A DNA stretch of 64,000 bases, taken from positions 1 through 64,000 of the forward strand of contig JAEWOG010000090.1 in assembly GCA_023460975.1 (NCBI GenBank), written 5' to 3'. Under the pieces are notes generated by a model. It did no database searches. It worked only from the letters and a program-made list of their open reading frames with translations, and had not been told where the DNA came from. Position numbers and translations under genes: made by a program. Within the stretch, counting starts at the first letter, position 1; every line of letters begins with the position of its first letter. Source of the stretch: Actinomycetes bacterium (lineage in GTDB: Bacteria > Actinomycetota > Actinomycetes > Propionibacteriales > Nocardioidaceae). This document shows positions 39,736 through 48,155 of this stretch, in pieces.

Positions 39736-40421
39736 CGAGGTGCTCCTACGGGGATGATGGCCGGGGCGATCAGGGGATCGGTGCCGTACGTCTGAAGTCC
39801 GACGTCCTCGCGAGGAGGACCGTGCTCGACGAGTCGGCGTACGGCGTCCGCCTCGTCTCCCTGCAACTCGGGCAGGGTCCCGCAGACCGCGCGCAGCACA
39901 CCCGCCCACGGCGAGCCCACCGTGCCGTCGTCGTTGCGCCACCCCTCGAGCGCCAGGCGCAGCATCTCCACGCCTGCTCGGTGGTCGTTGAGCAGCGTGA
40001 GCGCCACCTCGCTGGAGTGCGTCGCCCCGAACTGGAGCACCGCGCACAGGTGGTCGGGCAACTCCCCGCACTCCTCGTCCCACTCGATGCCCGCAGAGCG
40101 GTAGGCCTGCTTGAACTGCACCAGCGCCACTCCCCTGCGCCGCGTGTCGCCGTAGGCGAAGTAGGTCAGGTAGAGAGCGCACTTGCGGGTCTGGTCGAAG
40201 GTGGTGACGTACTCACGCTGGAGCGCATCCAGGTCAGTGGTGCGCATGTGGTCGATGACCTCGGACAGGTCGGGGTGAGCCCCGACCAGGGCCTCGATCG
40301 CGTCCAGGGAGTCCACGAGTTCGGACGTCGGGTAGTCCAGGAGCACCGAGCACGCTGCCCAGGTCTCCGCGACGTCGACGACGGCCGCCTTGCGGGGGCG
40401 GGCCCGCATCCGGGTGAACAT
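39732..40421 (-). CDS. narJ: Nitrate reductase molybdenum cofactor assembly chaperone
   Basis: 229 residues of the all-helical TorD/NarJ family. The LLDYPTSELVDSLDAIEALV N-terminal block and REYVTTFDQTRKCALYLTYF core are typical. It binds apo-NarG and is needed for cofactor insertion and membrane attachment, but is not part of the final enzyme. TGATG overlap with narH and four-base overlap with narI. Confidence 0.95.
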   Translation of the reverse strand: MFTRMRARPRKAAVVDVAETWAACSVLLDYPTSELVDSLDAIEALVGAHPDLSEVIDHMRTTDLDALQREYVTTFDQTRKCALYLTYFAYGDTRRRGVALVQFKQAYRSAGIEWDEECGELPDHLCAVLQFGATHSSEVALTLLNDHRAGVEMLRLALEGWRNDDGTVGSPWAGVLRAVCGTLPELQGDEADAVRRLVEHGPPREDVGLQTYGTDPLIAPAIIPVGAPR

Positions 40422-42097
40422 CAGGCCGGCCCTCCCTTCGAGGCCCCGTCCCCCTTGGGCGGGAACAGCCCCTGCGGGGTGCCCTTGCCGTCCCAGTTGA
40501 GGAGGTTGACGCGCGATGCCTTGTCCGGCGGCGCCGCCAAGGTGTCGGCGGTCTGCCGGTTCTGCAGCATCCGGAAGTTCTCCACGGCCACCGGCGTCGG
40601 GGCGCCGGCTCCTTCGCCGAGCAGCGCCTGGTCGTAGAACGACCCGGCCTCGTCGAAGTCGACCGCGCAGTCGGTCGCCAGTTCCTCGAGCGCGTGCGCC
40701 TGCTCGGCGTGCGCCGCGGGGATGACGTAACGGTCGGCGTACTTGGCGATCGCGAGCAGGCGGAACATCTCGTACATCTCCTCGCCCGACATCCCGACCG
40801 CCTCCGGGATCGAGTCGTCCGGGTCGCGCCCCAGGTTGATGTCACGCATGTACGACCGCATCGCCGCCAGCTTGCGCAGCACCCCGTCCACCGGCGCGGT
40901 GTCGCCTGCCGTGAACAGGTTGGCGAGGTACTCGACCGGAATCCGAAGCGCCTCGATCGCCGCGAACAGGTTGCCCTTGTCCTCGGCATCGTGGCCGGTG
41001 TCCTTGATGACGTCCACGACGGGCGACAGCGGCGGGATGTACCAGACCATCGGCATCGTGCGGTACTCCGGGTGCAGCGGCAAGGCCACCTTGTAGTCCA
41101 TGATCAGCTTGAGCACCGGGGACTTCTTGGCCGCCTCGATCCAGTCGGGCGCGATGCCGGCAGCCAGAGCCGCCTTCTCGACCTCAGGATCACGCGGGTC
41201 CAGGAAGACGTTGCGCTGGGCCTCGTACAGATCGTGGTCATCCTCGACGGAGGCCGCGGCGAGCACTGCGTCTGCGTCGTAGAGCATCAGGCCGATGTAG
41301 CGCAGTCGTCCCACGCACGTCTCCGAGCAGACGGTCGGGATGCCGACCTCCACCCGGGGGTAGCAGAACGTGCACTTCTCGGCCTTGCCGGTCTTGTGGT
41401 TGAAGTAGACCTTCTTGTAGGGACAGCCCGACACGCACATGCGCCACCCGCGGCACCGGTCCTGGTCGACCAGCACGATCCCGTCCTCGGAGCGCTTGTA
41501 GATCGCCCCCGAGGGGCACGACGCCGCACACGACGGGTTGAGGCAGTGCTCGCAGATGCGCGGCAGGTAGAACATGAAGGTCTGTTCGAACTCGAACTTC
41601 ACCTTGTCCTCGATGCCCTTGAGCATCGGGTCCTTCGCCGCGTGCTCCTTGGACCCACCCAGATCGTCGTCCCAGTTCGCGGACCACTCGACGTTCATGT
41701 CCTTGCCGCTGATCAGCGACTTGGGCCGCGCCACCGGGAAGGTGTCGGTGGCCGGGGAGTTCAGCAGCGTCTCGTAGTCATAGGTCCACGGCTCGTAGTA
41801 GTCCGTGATCGAGGGCAGCTTCGGGTTGGAGAAGATGTTGAGCAGCTTCTTCCACCGGCCCCCCGCCTTCAGCTCGAGCTTGCCGTTGGGCTTGCGCACC
41901 CACCCGCCCTGCCACGTCTCCTGGTCCTCGTACGTACGCGGGTAACCCAGCCCGGGCCGGGTCTCCACGTTGTTGAACCAGACGTACTCGGTGCCGGCCC
42001 GGTTGGTCCACGCCTGCTTGCACGTGACCGAGCAGGTGTGACACCCGATGCACTTGTCGAGGTTCATGACCATGGCCATCTGTGCCATCACTCGCAT
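40421..42097 (-). CDS. narH: Respiratory nitrate reductase beta subunit
   Basis: 558 residues. Four Fe-S clusters are evident: CIGCHTCSVTCKQAW near the N-terminus, CEHCLNPSCAASCPSGAIYK, CRGWRMCVSGCPYKK (with Trp replacing one cysteine, as in the [3Fe-4S] site) and CTFCYPRVEVGIPTVCSETC. It wires electrons from NarI hemes to the Mo site of NarG on the cytoplasmic face. GAGGAG precedes the ATG, 11 bases after narG. Confidence 0.97.
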   Translation of the reverse strand: MRVMAQMAMVMNLDKCIGCHTCSVTCKQAWTNRAGTEYVWFNNVETRPGLGYPRTYEDQETWQGGWVRKPNGKLELKAGGRWKKLLNIFSNPKLPSITDYYEPWTYDYETLLNSPATDTFPVARPKSLISGKDMNVEWSANWDDDLGGSKEHAAKDPMLKGIEDKVKFEFEQTFMFYLPRICEHCLNPSCAASCPSGAIYKRSEDGIVLVDQDRCRGWRMCVSGCPYKKVYFNHKTGKAEKCTFCYPRVEVGIPTVCSETCVGRLRYIGLMLYDADAVLAAASVEDDHDLYEAQRNVFLDPRDPEVEKAALAAGIAPDWIEAAKKSPVLKLIMDYKVALPLHPEYRTMPMVWYIPPLSPVVDVIKDTGHDAEDKGNLFAAIEALRIPVEYLANLFTAGDTAPVDGVLRKLAAMRSYMRDINLGRDPDDSIPEAVGMSGEEMYEMFRLLAIAKYADRYVIPAAHAEQAHALEELATDCAVDFDEAGSFYDQALLGEGAGAPTPVAVENFRMLQNRQTADTLAAPPDKASRVNLLNWDGKGTPQGLFPPKGDGASKGGPA

Positions 42098-42107
42098 GAC
42101 AATCTCC

Positions 42108-45100
42108 TCAGTACTCGACGGGCGCGGTGCGCTTGCGGATCATGGTCACTTCGTCGCGGTTGTTGCCGATCGGGCCGATGTAGTTGAAGAAGTAGGCCAA
42201 CTGGGCGTACCCACCGACGAGGTGGCTGGGCTTGAGCAGGATCCGGGTCAGGCTGTTGTGGATCCCGCCGCGCTTGCGGTCGCGTTCAGTCAGCGGAACG
42301 TCGACCAGTCGGTCCTGCGCGTGGTGCATGTAGACGGTGCCCTCGGGCATCCGGTGGCTGACGATCGCGCGCGCAGCGACGACGCCGTTGCGGTTGACCA
42401 TCTCGACCCAGTCGTTGTCCTTGATGCCCACCTTGGCCGCGTCGCGGTCCGACATCCAGACCGCCTGCCCACCGCGCGAGAGCGAGAGCATGAACAGGTT
42501 GTCCTGGTATTCGGAGTGGATCGACCACTTGTTGTGCGGGGTCAGGTACCTCACCGACACACCCAGCTCGGTCTGCTCCCCGATCTGGGTCTCTCCGAAC
42601 AGCCGTGTCATGTCGAGTGGCGGTCGATACACCGGGAGCATCTCCCCCATCCCGATGAACCAGTCGTGGTCGACGTAGAACTGCTGGCGACCCGTCAGGG
42701 TGTGGAAGGGCTTCTTGCGCTCGATGTTGATGGTGAAGGGGCTGTAGCGGCGCCCTCCGGACTCGGAACCCGACCACTCCGGGGAGGTGATCACGGGAAC
42801 GGGTGCGACCTGGGTGTCAGCGAAGGTGATCTGCTTGCCCTCGTGCTCGGCTGACAGGTCGTGCAACTGGGTCCCCGTGCGCTTCTCCAGGAACTTGAAC
42901 CCCTGGGTGGCCAGGTGGCCGTTGGAGACCCCTGCCAGGTGCAGGATCGCATCGGCCATGTGGACGTCCGTCTCGAGCTTGGGCTGGCCAGCGCCTGCCC
43001 CCGAGCGGGCCACGCCGTTGCGGTGGCGCAGGATGTCGACCTCCCGCTTCACGTCGTAGGCCACGCCCTTGGTGAGCATCCCGACGTTCTCCAGGAGGGG
43101 CCCGATCGAGGTCATCTTGTTGTAGATCTCGGTGTAGTCCCGCTCGGCCACCGCGATGACCGGCATGGTCTTGCCCGGCACCGGATCACACTCACCGAGG
43201 CGCCAGTCCTTGACCTGTCCGTGCACCGTCGCCATTGCCTCGGGCGTGTCGTGCCACAGCGGCTTGGCGATGACGTCCTTGCGGGTGCCCAGGTGGTCCA
43301 CGGCCAGCTCGGAGAACTTCTGGGCGATCACCTTCCAGGTGTCCCAGTCACTCTTGGTCTGCCACGGCGGCGCGATCGCGGGGTTGAAGGAATGCACGAA
43401 CGGGTGCATGTCGGTGGTCGAGAGGTCGTGCTTCTCGTACCACGTCGCCGCCGGCAGCACCACGTCGCTGAAGATCGTCGAACTGGTCATGCGGAAGTCG
43501 ATGGTGGTGAGCAGGTCCAGCTTGCCCTCGGGCGCCTCGTCGGCCCAGCGGACCGTGCGAGGACGCTGCCCGGGCTCGGCCTCCACCGCGGTGGCCGCGC
43601 TGTCGGTGCCGAGGAGGTGCCGCAGGAAGTACTCGTTGCCCTTGGCGGAGCTGCCCAGCAGGTTGGACCGCCACAACGACAGCAGCCGCGGGTGGTTGTC
43701 GGTGGCCTCTGGATCCTCGACCGCGAACTTCAGCCGCCCCTCCTTGAGTTCCTGGGCGACGTACGCGGGCACTTCCATGCCCGCCGCCTCCGCATCGTCG
43801 GCCAACGTCAACGAACTGCGGTCGAAGGTCGGGTACGACGGTGCCCAGCCCAACCGGGCCGACTTGGCCAACAGATCCATCATCGTCTGGTCGGCGAAGA
43901 CGCCCGTACCGGCGTCGAGGTCGTCCGCAGAGAAGTTGTCGTAGCGGTACTGGGAGGTGTTCACGTACCAGTACGAGGTCTGGTTCATGTGTCGCGGCGG
44001 TCGGTGCCAGTCCAGCGCGAACGCCATGTGCTGGAAGCCCATGATCGGGCGGATCTTCTCCTGGCCGACGTAGTGCGCCCATCCGCCACCGTTGCGGCCC
44101 TGGGTGCCGGTGATGGTCGTCAGCACCAGGATCGCGCGATAGATCTGGTCGGAGTGGAACCAGTGGTTGACGCCCGCGCCGAGCAGGATCATGCCGCGGC
44201 CATCGGTGTCGATCGCGTTCTGGGCCCACTCCCGGGCCAACCGGGTGACCTGGCTCGCCGGGACTCCGGTGTGCTGCTCCTGCCACGCCGGGGTCGCCGG
44301 GGTGCGCGGGTCCTCGTAGTCCTCGGGCCACTCGCCCGGCAGACCCTCCCGGGCCACGCCGTACTGGGCGAGCATGAGGTCCAGGACCGTCGTCACGACC
44401 CGGTCACCCACCCGGGCGATCGGCACCCCGCGGCGCTGGAACGCCACGTTGCCGTCGGCGGTGTCGAAGCGCGGGAGGTCGACCTCGACGGCCCCCTCGC
44501 CGCGCGAGTAGACCGACAGCTCGGGGTCGAGGTCGCCGAGCTCGAGGTTCCACTTGCCCATGCCCTCCTCGCCGAACCGGTCGCCGATCGAACCGTTCGG
44601 GATGCGCACCTGCCCGCTCACGGCGTCGAACACGGCCGGCTTCCACATCGTGTTCTCGGAGGTGCCGCCCAGGTCGCCTTCGACGAGGTACTTGCCGGGG
44701 CGGTAGGAGCCGTCGGCCTGCTGCTCCAGCGAGATCAGGTTCGGCAGGTCGGTGAAGCGCTTGTTGTAGTCGGTGAAGAACGGCACCTGGGAGTCGACGA
44801 AGTACTCCTTGAGGATCACGTGACCCATGGCCAGGGCCAACGCGCCGTCGGTGCCGGGGGCCGTGGTGACCCACTCGTCGGCGAACTTCACGTTCTCGGC
44901 GTAGTCGGGCGCCACCGCGACGACCTTCTGGCCGCGGTAGCGGGCCTCGGTCATCCAGTGCGCGTCGGGGGTGCGGGTCATGGGGACGTTGGATCCCCAC
45001 ATGATGAGGTAGCCCGCGTCCCACCAGTCGCCCGATTCCGGTACGTCCGTCTGGTCCCCGAACATCTGGGGAGACGCGTTGGGGAGGTCGGCGTACCAGT

Positions 45101-45788
45101 CGTAGAACGAGAGCATCGGCGCACCGATCAGCTCAAGGAACCGGGCACCCGAGGTGTAGGAGACGGGCGACATCGCGGGGATCGGGCTGAACCCGGCGAT
45201 CCGGTCAGGACCCCAGCGCTTGACGGTGTAGACGTGGGCCGCGGCGACGATCTCGGCCACCTCGTCCCAGCTGGCACGCACCAGGCCGCCCTTGCCGCGG
45301 GCCTTCTTGTAGAGCGAGGCCTTCTCCTCGTCCTGCACGATCGAGGCCCACGCCACCACCGGGTCGCCGTATTGCGCCTTGGCCGCACGGAACTGGTCGA
45401 GCAGGACGCCGCGCACGTACGGGTAGCGCACCCGGGTCGGGCTGTAGGTGTACCAGGAGAACGCGGCGCCGCGCGGACACCCGCGCGGCTCGTACTCCGG
45501 GCGGTCGGCGCCTGCGCTGGGGTAGTCGGTCTGCTGCGCCTCCCACGTGATGATCCCGTCCTTGACGTAGACCTTCCACGAGCACGAACCGGTGCAGTTG
45601 ACCCCATGGGTGGAGCGCACCACCTTGTCGTGCGCCCAACGGTCCCGATAGAAGGCGTCCCCCTCGCGACCGCCCTCCTTGTGCAGGGTCCGCAGGTCCT
45701 CACTGACCTGTGCCTTGGTGAAGAACCGGCGGGACGAGAGGAGCGCGCCGCTCAGGCCGCTGCTGGCTACGGGCTTGGTGTCGCTCAC
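42108..45788 (-). CDS. narG: Respiratory nitrate reductase alpha subunit
   Basis: 1226 residues from GTG 45788 (GGGAAGG upstream); the frame stays open to 46187 inside the regulator gene, but that region is not NarG. The N-terminal HGVNCTGSCSWKVYVKDG supplies the FS0 [4Fe-4S] ligands including His. YLIMWGSNVPMTRTPDAHWM and the GGWAHYVGQEKIRP region belong to the molybdopterin-binding core. It reduces nitrate to nitrite in the cytoplasm with bis-MGD. Its start overlaps the end of the upstream regulator, so nar expression follows that gene. Confidence 0.97.
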   Translation of the reverse strand: MSDTKPVASSGLSGALLSSRRFFTKAQVSEDLRTLHKEGGREGDAFYRDRWAHDKVVRSTHGVNCTGSCSWKVYVKDGIITWEAQQTDYPSAGADRPEYEPRGCPRGAAFSWYTYSPTRVRYPYVRGVLLDQFRAAKAQYGDPVVAWASIVQDEEKASLYKKARGKGGLVRASWDEVAEIVAAAHVYTVKRWGPDRIAGFSPIPAMSPVSYTSGARFLELIGAPMLSFYDWYADLPNASPQMFGDQTDVPESGDWWDAGYLIMWGSNVPMTRTPDAHWMTEARYRGQKVVAVAPDYAENVKFADEWVTTAPGTDGALALAMGHVILKEYFVDSQVPFFTDYNKRFTDLPNLISLEQQADGSYRPGKYLVEGDLGGTSENTMWKPAVFDAVSGQVRIPNGSIGDRFGEEGMGKWNLELGDLDPELSVYSRGEGAVEVDLPRFDTADGNVAFQRRGVPIARVGDRVVTTVLDLMLAQYGVAREGLPGEWPEDYEDPRTPATPAWQEQHTGVPASQVTRLAREWAQNAIDTDGRGMILLGAGVNHWFHSDQIYRAILVLTTITGTQGRNGGGWAHYVGQEKIRPIMGFQHMAFALDWHRPPRHMNQTSYWYVNTSQYRYDNFSADDLDAGTGVFADQTMMDLLAKSARLGWAPSYPTFDRSSLTLADDAEAAGMEVPAYVAQELKEGRLKFAVEDPEATDNHPRLLSLWRSNLLGSSAKGNEYFLRHLLGTDSAATAVEAEPGQRPRTVRWADEAPEGKLDLLTTIDFRMTSSTIFSDVVLPAATWYEKHDLSTTDMHPFVHSFNPAIAPPWQTKSDWDTWKVIAQKFSELAVDHLGTRKDVIAKPLWHDTPEAMATVHGQVKDWRLGECDPVPGKTMPVIAVAERDYTEIYNKMTSIGPLLENVGMLTKGVAYDVKREVDILRHRNGVARSGAGAGQPKLETDVHMADAILHLAGVSNGHLATQGFKFLEKRTGTQLHDLSAEHEGKQITFADTQVAPVPVITSPEWSGSESGGRRYSPFTINIERKKPFHTLTGRQQFYVDHDWFIGMGEMLPVYRPPLDMTRLFGETQIGEQTELGVSVRYLTPHNKWSIHSEYQDNLFMLSLSRGGQAVWMSDRDAAKVGIKDNDWVEMVNRNGVVAARAIVSHRMPEGTVYMHHAQDRLVDVPLTERDRKRGGIHNSLTRILLKPSHLVGGYAQLAYFFNYIGPIGNNRDEVTMIRKRTAPVEY

Positions 45789-46525
45789 GTGGTGTGCCTT
45801 CCCTGGGTGATCGTGACGGTGCAGGTGCGTGGTCCGACGAATGGGCGCATGGAGATGTCGACGCCGGGCTCCCCGGCCATCTCCATCGCCCCCTCGATCA
45901 AGCCGTGGTGGACGCCGCAGACGACGTCTGGACGGATCGCGGCCATGTCGAGGAACGGGCAGTCGTGCAGGGTGAGCGTGGTCGTGCGGGCCGAGCCCGA
46001 CGCGCTCAACTCGGGCTGGTAGCCCCATTGGAGGAGGAGGTCGTAGGCGCATCCGATGCGGCCCAGCCACTCCCCAGGCGACGTGGCGGGGGATGCCTCT
46101 TTCGAGGCGTGGGGGCTGTGCCGGGCCAACCAGGCGCGGCCCGCCTCGCGCGGTGAGGTGCTCGGCGCCCCGTGGCCCTCGGGCCATGCCTCGGCGAGCA
46201 CGGCGCCGAGGGAGGCGTACGCGTCCGTCGCCGTGCGGACGAGGTCATCGGGTGCGAGGGCGTAGACCTTGCGCGGGCGGCCGACGCGGCCGCGTACGAA
46301 ATCGGTGGTCAACAATCCGACGCGCACCAACTGGTCCACGTGGAAGCGCACGGTGGTGACGTGGAGATCCAACTGCTCGCCGAGCTCGGCGGCCGTCATG
46401 GACGCCGGTCCCTCGCCCTGGGCGCCCTCGCGCAGCAGGGCCATGATCGAGCGCCGCACCGGCGAGTCGAGAAGGCCGCTGCGCACGTTTCCTTCCAGCG
46501 CCGGATCTTCCAGCTGCGCGACCAT
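45785..46525 (-). CDS. Winged-helix regulator with conserved cysteines, leader of the nar operon
   Basis: 246 residues. A winged helix-turn-helix of ArsR/SufR type occupies residues 15-95 (MTAAELGEQLDLHVTTVRFH, then a GRVGRPRKVYAL wing). The C-terminal domain has Cys159, Cys189, Cys203 and Cys235, with the block HDCPFLDMAAIRPDVVCGVH. The same block with C-x13-C recurs in the regulator at 50480. Cysteine-rich domains behind such helices bind [Fe-S] clusters in SufR-like regulators; an O2 or NO sensor for nitrate respiration is my inference. Its stop overlaps the narG start by four bases. Confidence 0.8.
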   Translation of the reverse strand: MVAQLEDPALEGNVRSGLLDSPVRRSIMALLREGAQGEGPASMTAAELGEQLDLHVTTVRFHVDQLVRVGLLTTDFVRGRVGRPRKVYALAPDDLVRTATDAYASLGAVLAEAWPEGHGAPSTSPREAGRAWLARHSPHASKEASPATSPGEWLGRIGCAYDLLLQWGYQPELSASGSARTTTLTLHDCPFLDMAAIRPDVVCGVHHGLIEGAMEMAGEPGVDISMRPFVGPRTCTVTITQGRHTT

Positions 46526-46604
46526 TGCGAGGACACCTGCTCCTTCAAATGCGGCATTCGAGAAATGACGTTGACCGGTTTGCCTTGCTCGTCACCGTAC
46601 ACCT

Positions 46605-46623
46605 GCGAAAGGGCGCTTTTCGC
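46605..46623. promoter_or_regulatory. Inverted repeat in the regulator-narK intergenic region
   Basis: GCGAAA (46605-46610) and TTTCGC (46618-46623) flank a 7-base spacer in the divergent promoter region of the nar regulator and narK. It is a possible operator; the protein is unknown. Confidence 0.35.
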
Positions 46624-46647
46624 GCCTGAAGTGGCACCTCGGGAGAC

Positions 46648-46667
46648 GTCAGGACCAAAGTCCCGAC
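46648..46667. promoter_or_regulatory. DosR/DevR-like box
   Basis: The 20-mer contains AGGACCAAAGTCCCGA. Read on either strand it resembles the NarL-family DosR consensus with GGGAC...GTCCC half-sites, matching about 16 of 20 positions, with one half-site (AGTCCCGA) essentially perfect. It lies between the divergent nar regulator and narK genes. Inferred from pattern only. Confidence 0.4.
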
Positions 46668-46724
46668 TTCGCAGTCCACCTGCCGCGAGAGGTCCCTCAG
46701 CGTGCCCTGTCGGGGTTTTTCGGG

Positions 46725-46730
46725 TATAGC
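46725..46730 (+). promoter_or_regulatory. Putative -10 element of the narK operon
   Basis: TATAGC preceded by GGG lies 48 bases before the first narK start. No good -35 hexamer is 17 bases upstream, as expected for an activator-dependent promoter. Confidence 0.35.
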
Positions 46731-46778
46731 GTCGTGGCCAATTACTTGGACTTCCTCTCCTTTGAAAAGGGGATTGAG

Positions 46779-48155
46779 ATGAACCCGAATCCACCCTCGG
46801 GAACCACGCTCGCCACGGGCGCTGAGAACACCGACGAATCGCACGGCGCGCCCGGGCGCAACCGAGTCCTGTGGTTGTCGACCATCGCCTTCACCCTGAT
46901 GTTCGCCGTCTGGCTGATGTTCGGAATCCTGGGCAAGCCGATCCAGACCGAGCTGGGCCTCAGCGAGGTCCAGCTGTCGTGGATCGTGGCCGCCGCCGCC
47001 CTCAACGGCTCACTGTGGCGTCTGCCCACCGGCATCCTCACCGACCGCATCGGCGGGCGAAAGGTGATGGCATCACTGATGCTGCTCACCGCCGTGCCCA
47101 CGTTCCTGGTCTCCCAAGTGCACAGCTACACGGCTCTGCTCGTGCTCGCCTTCTTCGTCGGCCTGGCCGGCAACTCGTTCACGTCGGGCGTGGCGTGGAA
47201 CTCGATCTGGCAGCCCCGCGAGCACCAGGGCTTCGCGCTCGGCCTGTTCGGCGCAGGCAACGTCGGCGCGTCCGTCACCAAGTTCATCGGCCCGCCGATC
47301 ATCGCGGGCACCGCGGGAGCGACGTACTTCGGTGTCGTCGAGGGCGGATGGCGCCTGGTGCCGGTGGTGTACGCCGTCCTGCTGGTCGTCATGGCTGCCG
47401 TGCTGTGGTTCGGCACCCCCCGCCAGGACCGGACGCCGGGCACCGGAGTCCCCCTCAAGGCCCAGCTCGCGCCCCTGCGGAAGCTGCGGGTGTGGCGCTT
47501 CAGCCTGTACTACGTCGCGGTGTTCGGTGCCTACGTGGCACTCGCCGCGTGGCTGCCCACCTACTACATGGACAACTTCGAGGTGAGCCTGCAGACCGCG
47601 GCCCTGCTGACCGCGACCTACATCTTCCCGGCCTCCTTGCTGCGGCCCTTCGGCGGCGCGCTCTCGGACCGGTTCGGCGCCCGTCGCGTCATGTACTGGA
47701 CCTTCGCCGTCATGCTCGCGGTGACCGGCATCCTGATGATGCCCAACGGTCACATCGTGATCGCCCACGCCGACGGGACCACCACCGAACACCTCGCCTA
47801 CAGCCTGGCGCTGGTCCCCTTCGTCGTCCTGGTCTTCGTGCTGGGGTGCGCCATGGGCGTGGGCAAGGCCGCCGTCTACAAGCACATTCCTGAGTACTTC
47901 CCCGACAACGTCGGATCCGTGGGCGGCCTGGTGGGCATGCTCGGCGGCCTGGGCGGGTTCTTCCTGCCACCGCTGTTCGCCTACACCAAGGCGTGGTCCG
48001 GATTCCCCTCGAGCACCTTCTTCGTGCTCTTCATCCTCACCGCGATCTGCGCGATCTGGATGCACTGGACGGTCGTGCACATGTTGCACAACGAGTCGCC
48101 CGAACTGGCTCGCCACTTGGAGAGCCCAGCCCAGCCTGAGGAGGCACACGCATGA
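46779..48155 (+). CDS. narK: Nitrate/nitrite transporter, NarK1 type
   Basis: 458 residues with 12 helices of the major facilitator superfamily. The nitrate signature in helix 5 (FFVGLAGNSFTSGVAWNSIW) and the second glycine-rich motif (SVGGLVGMLGGLGGFFLPPL) define the NarK/NNP family, and arginines lie in helix 2 (LNGSLWRLPTGIL) and helix 8 (ASLLRPFGG). The NarK1 subtype is usually a nitrate/proton symporter that starts respiration. ATG 46779 follows AAGGGG. It overlaps the next transporter gene by four bases. Confidence 0.92.
   Translation: MNPNPPSGTTLATGAENTDESHGAPGRNRVLWLSTIAFTLMFAVWLMFGILGKPIQTELGLSEVQLSWIVAAAALNGSLWRLPTGILTDRIGGRKVMASLMLLTAVPTFLVSQVHSYTALLVLAFFVGLAGNSFTSGVAWNSIWQPREHQGFALGLFGAGNVGASVTKFIGPPIIAGTAGATYFGVVEGGWRLVPVVYAVLLVVMAAVLWFGTPRQDRTPGTGVPLKAQLAPLRKLRVWRFSLYYVAVFGAYVALAAWLPTYYMDNFEVSLQTAALLTATYIFPASLLRPFGGALSDRFGARRVMYWTFAVMLAVTGILMMPNGHIVIAHADGTTTEHLAYSLALVPFVVLVFVLGCAMGVGKAAVYKHIPEYFPDNVGSVGGLVGMLGGLGGFFLPPLFAYTKAWSGFPSSTFFVLFILTAICAIWMHWTVVHMLHNESPELARHLESPAQPEEAHA

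Noticed and set aside
42861..46022. A 1053-codon plus-strand frame opposite narG
   Set aside because: Antisense shadow of narG; no ribosome site, no recognisable domain.
45789..46187. Long N-terminal extension of NarG
   Set aside because: It is the antiparallel-free alternative frame of the regulator gene, Arg/His/Pro-rich; GTG 45788 with GGGAAGG gives standard NarG.
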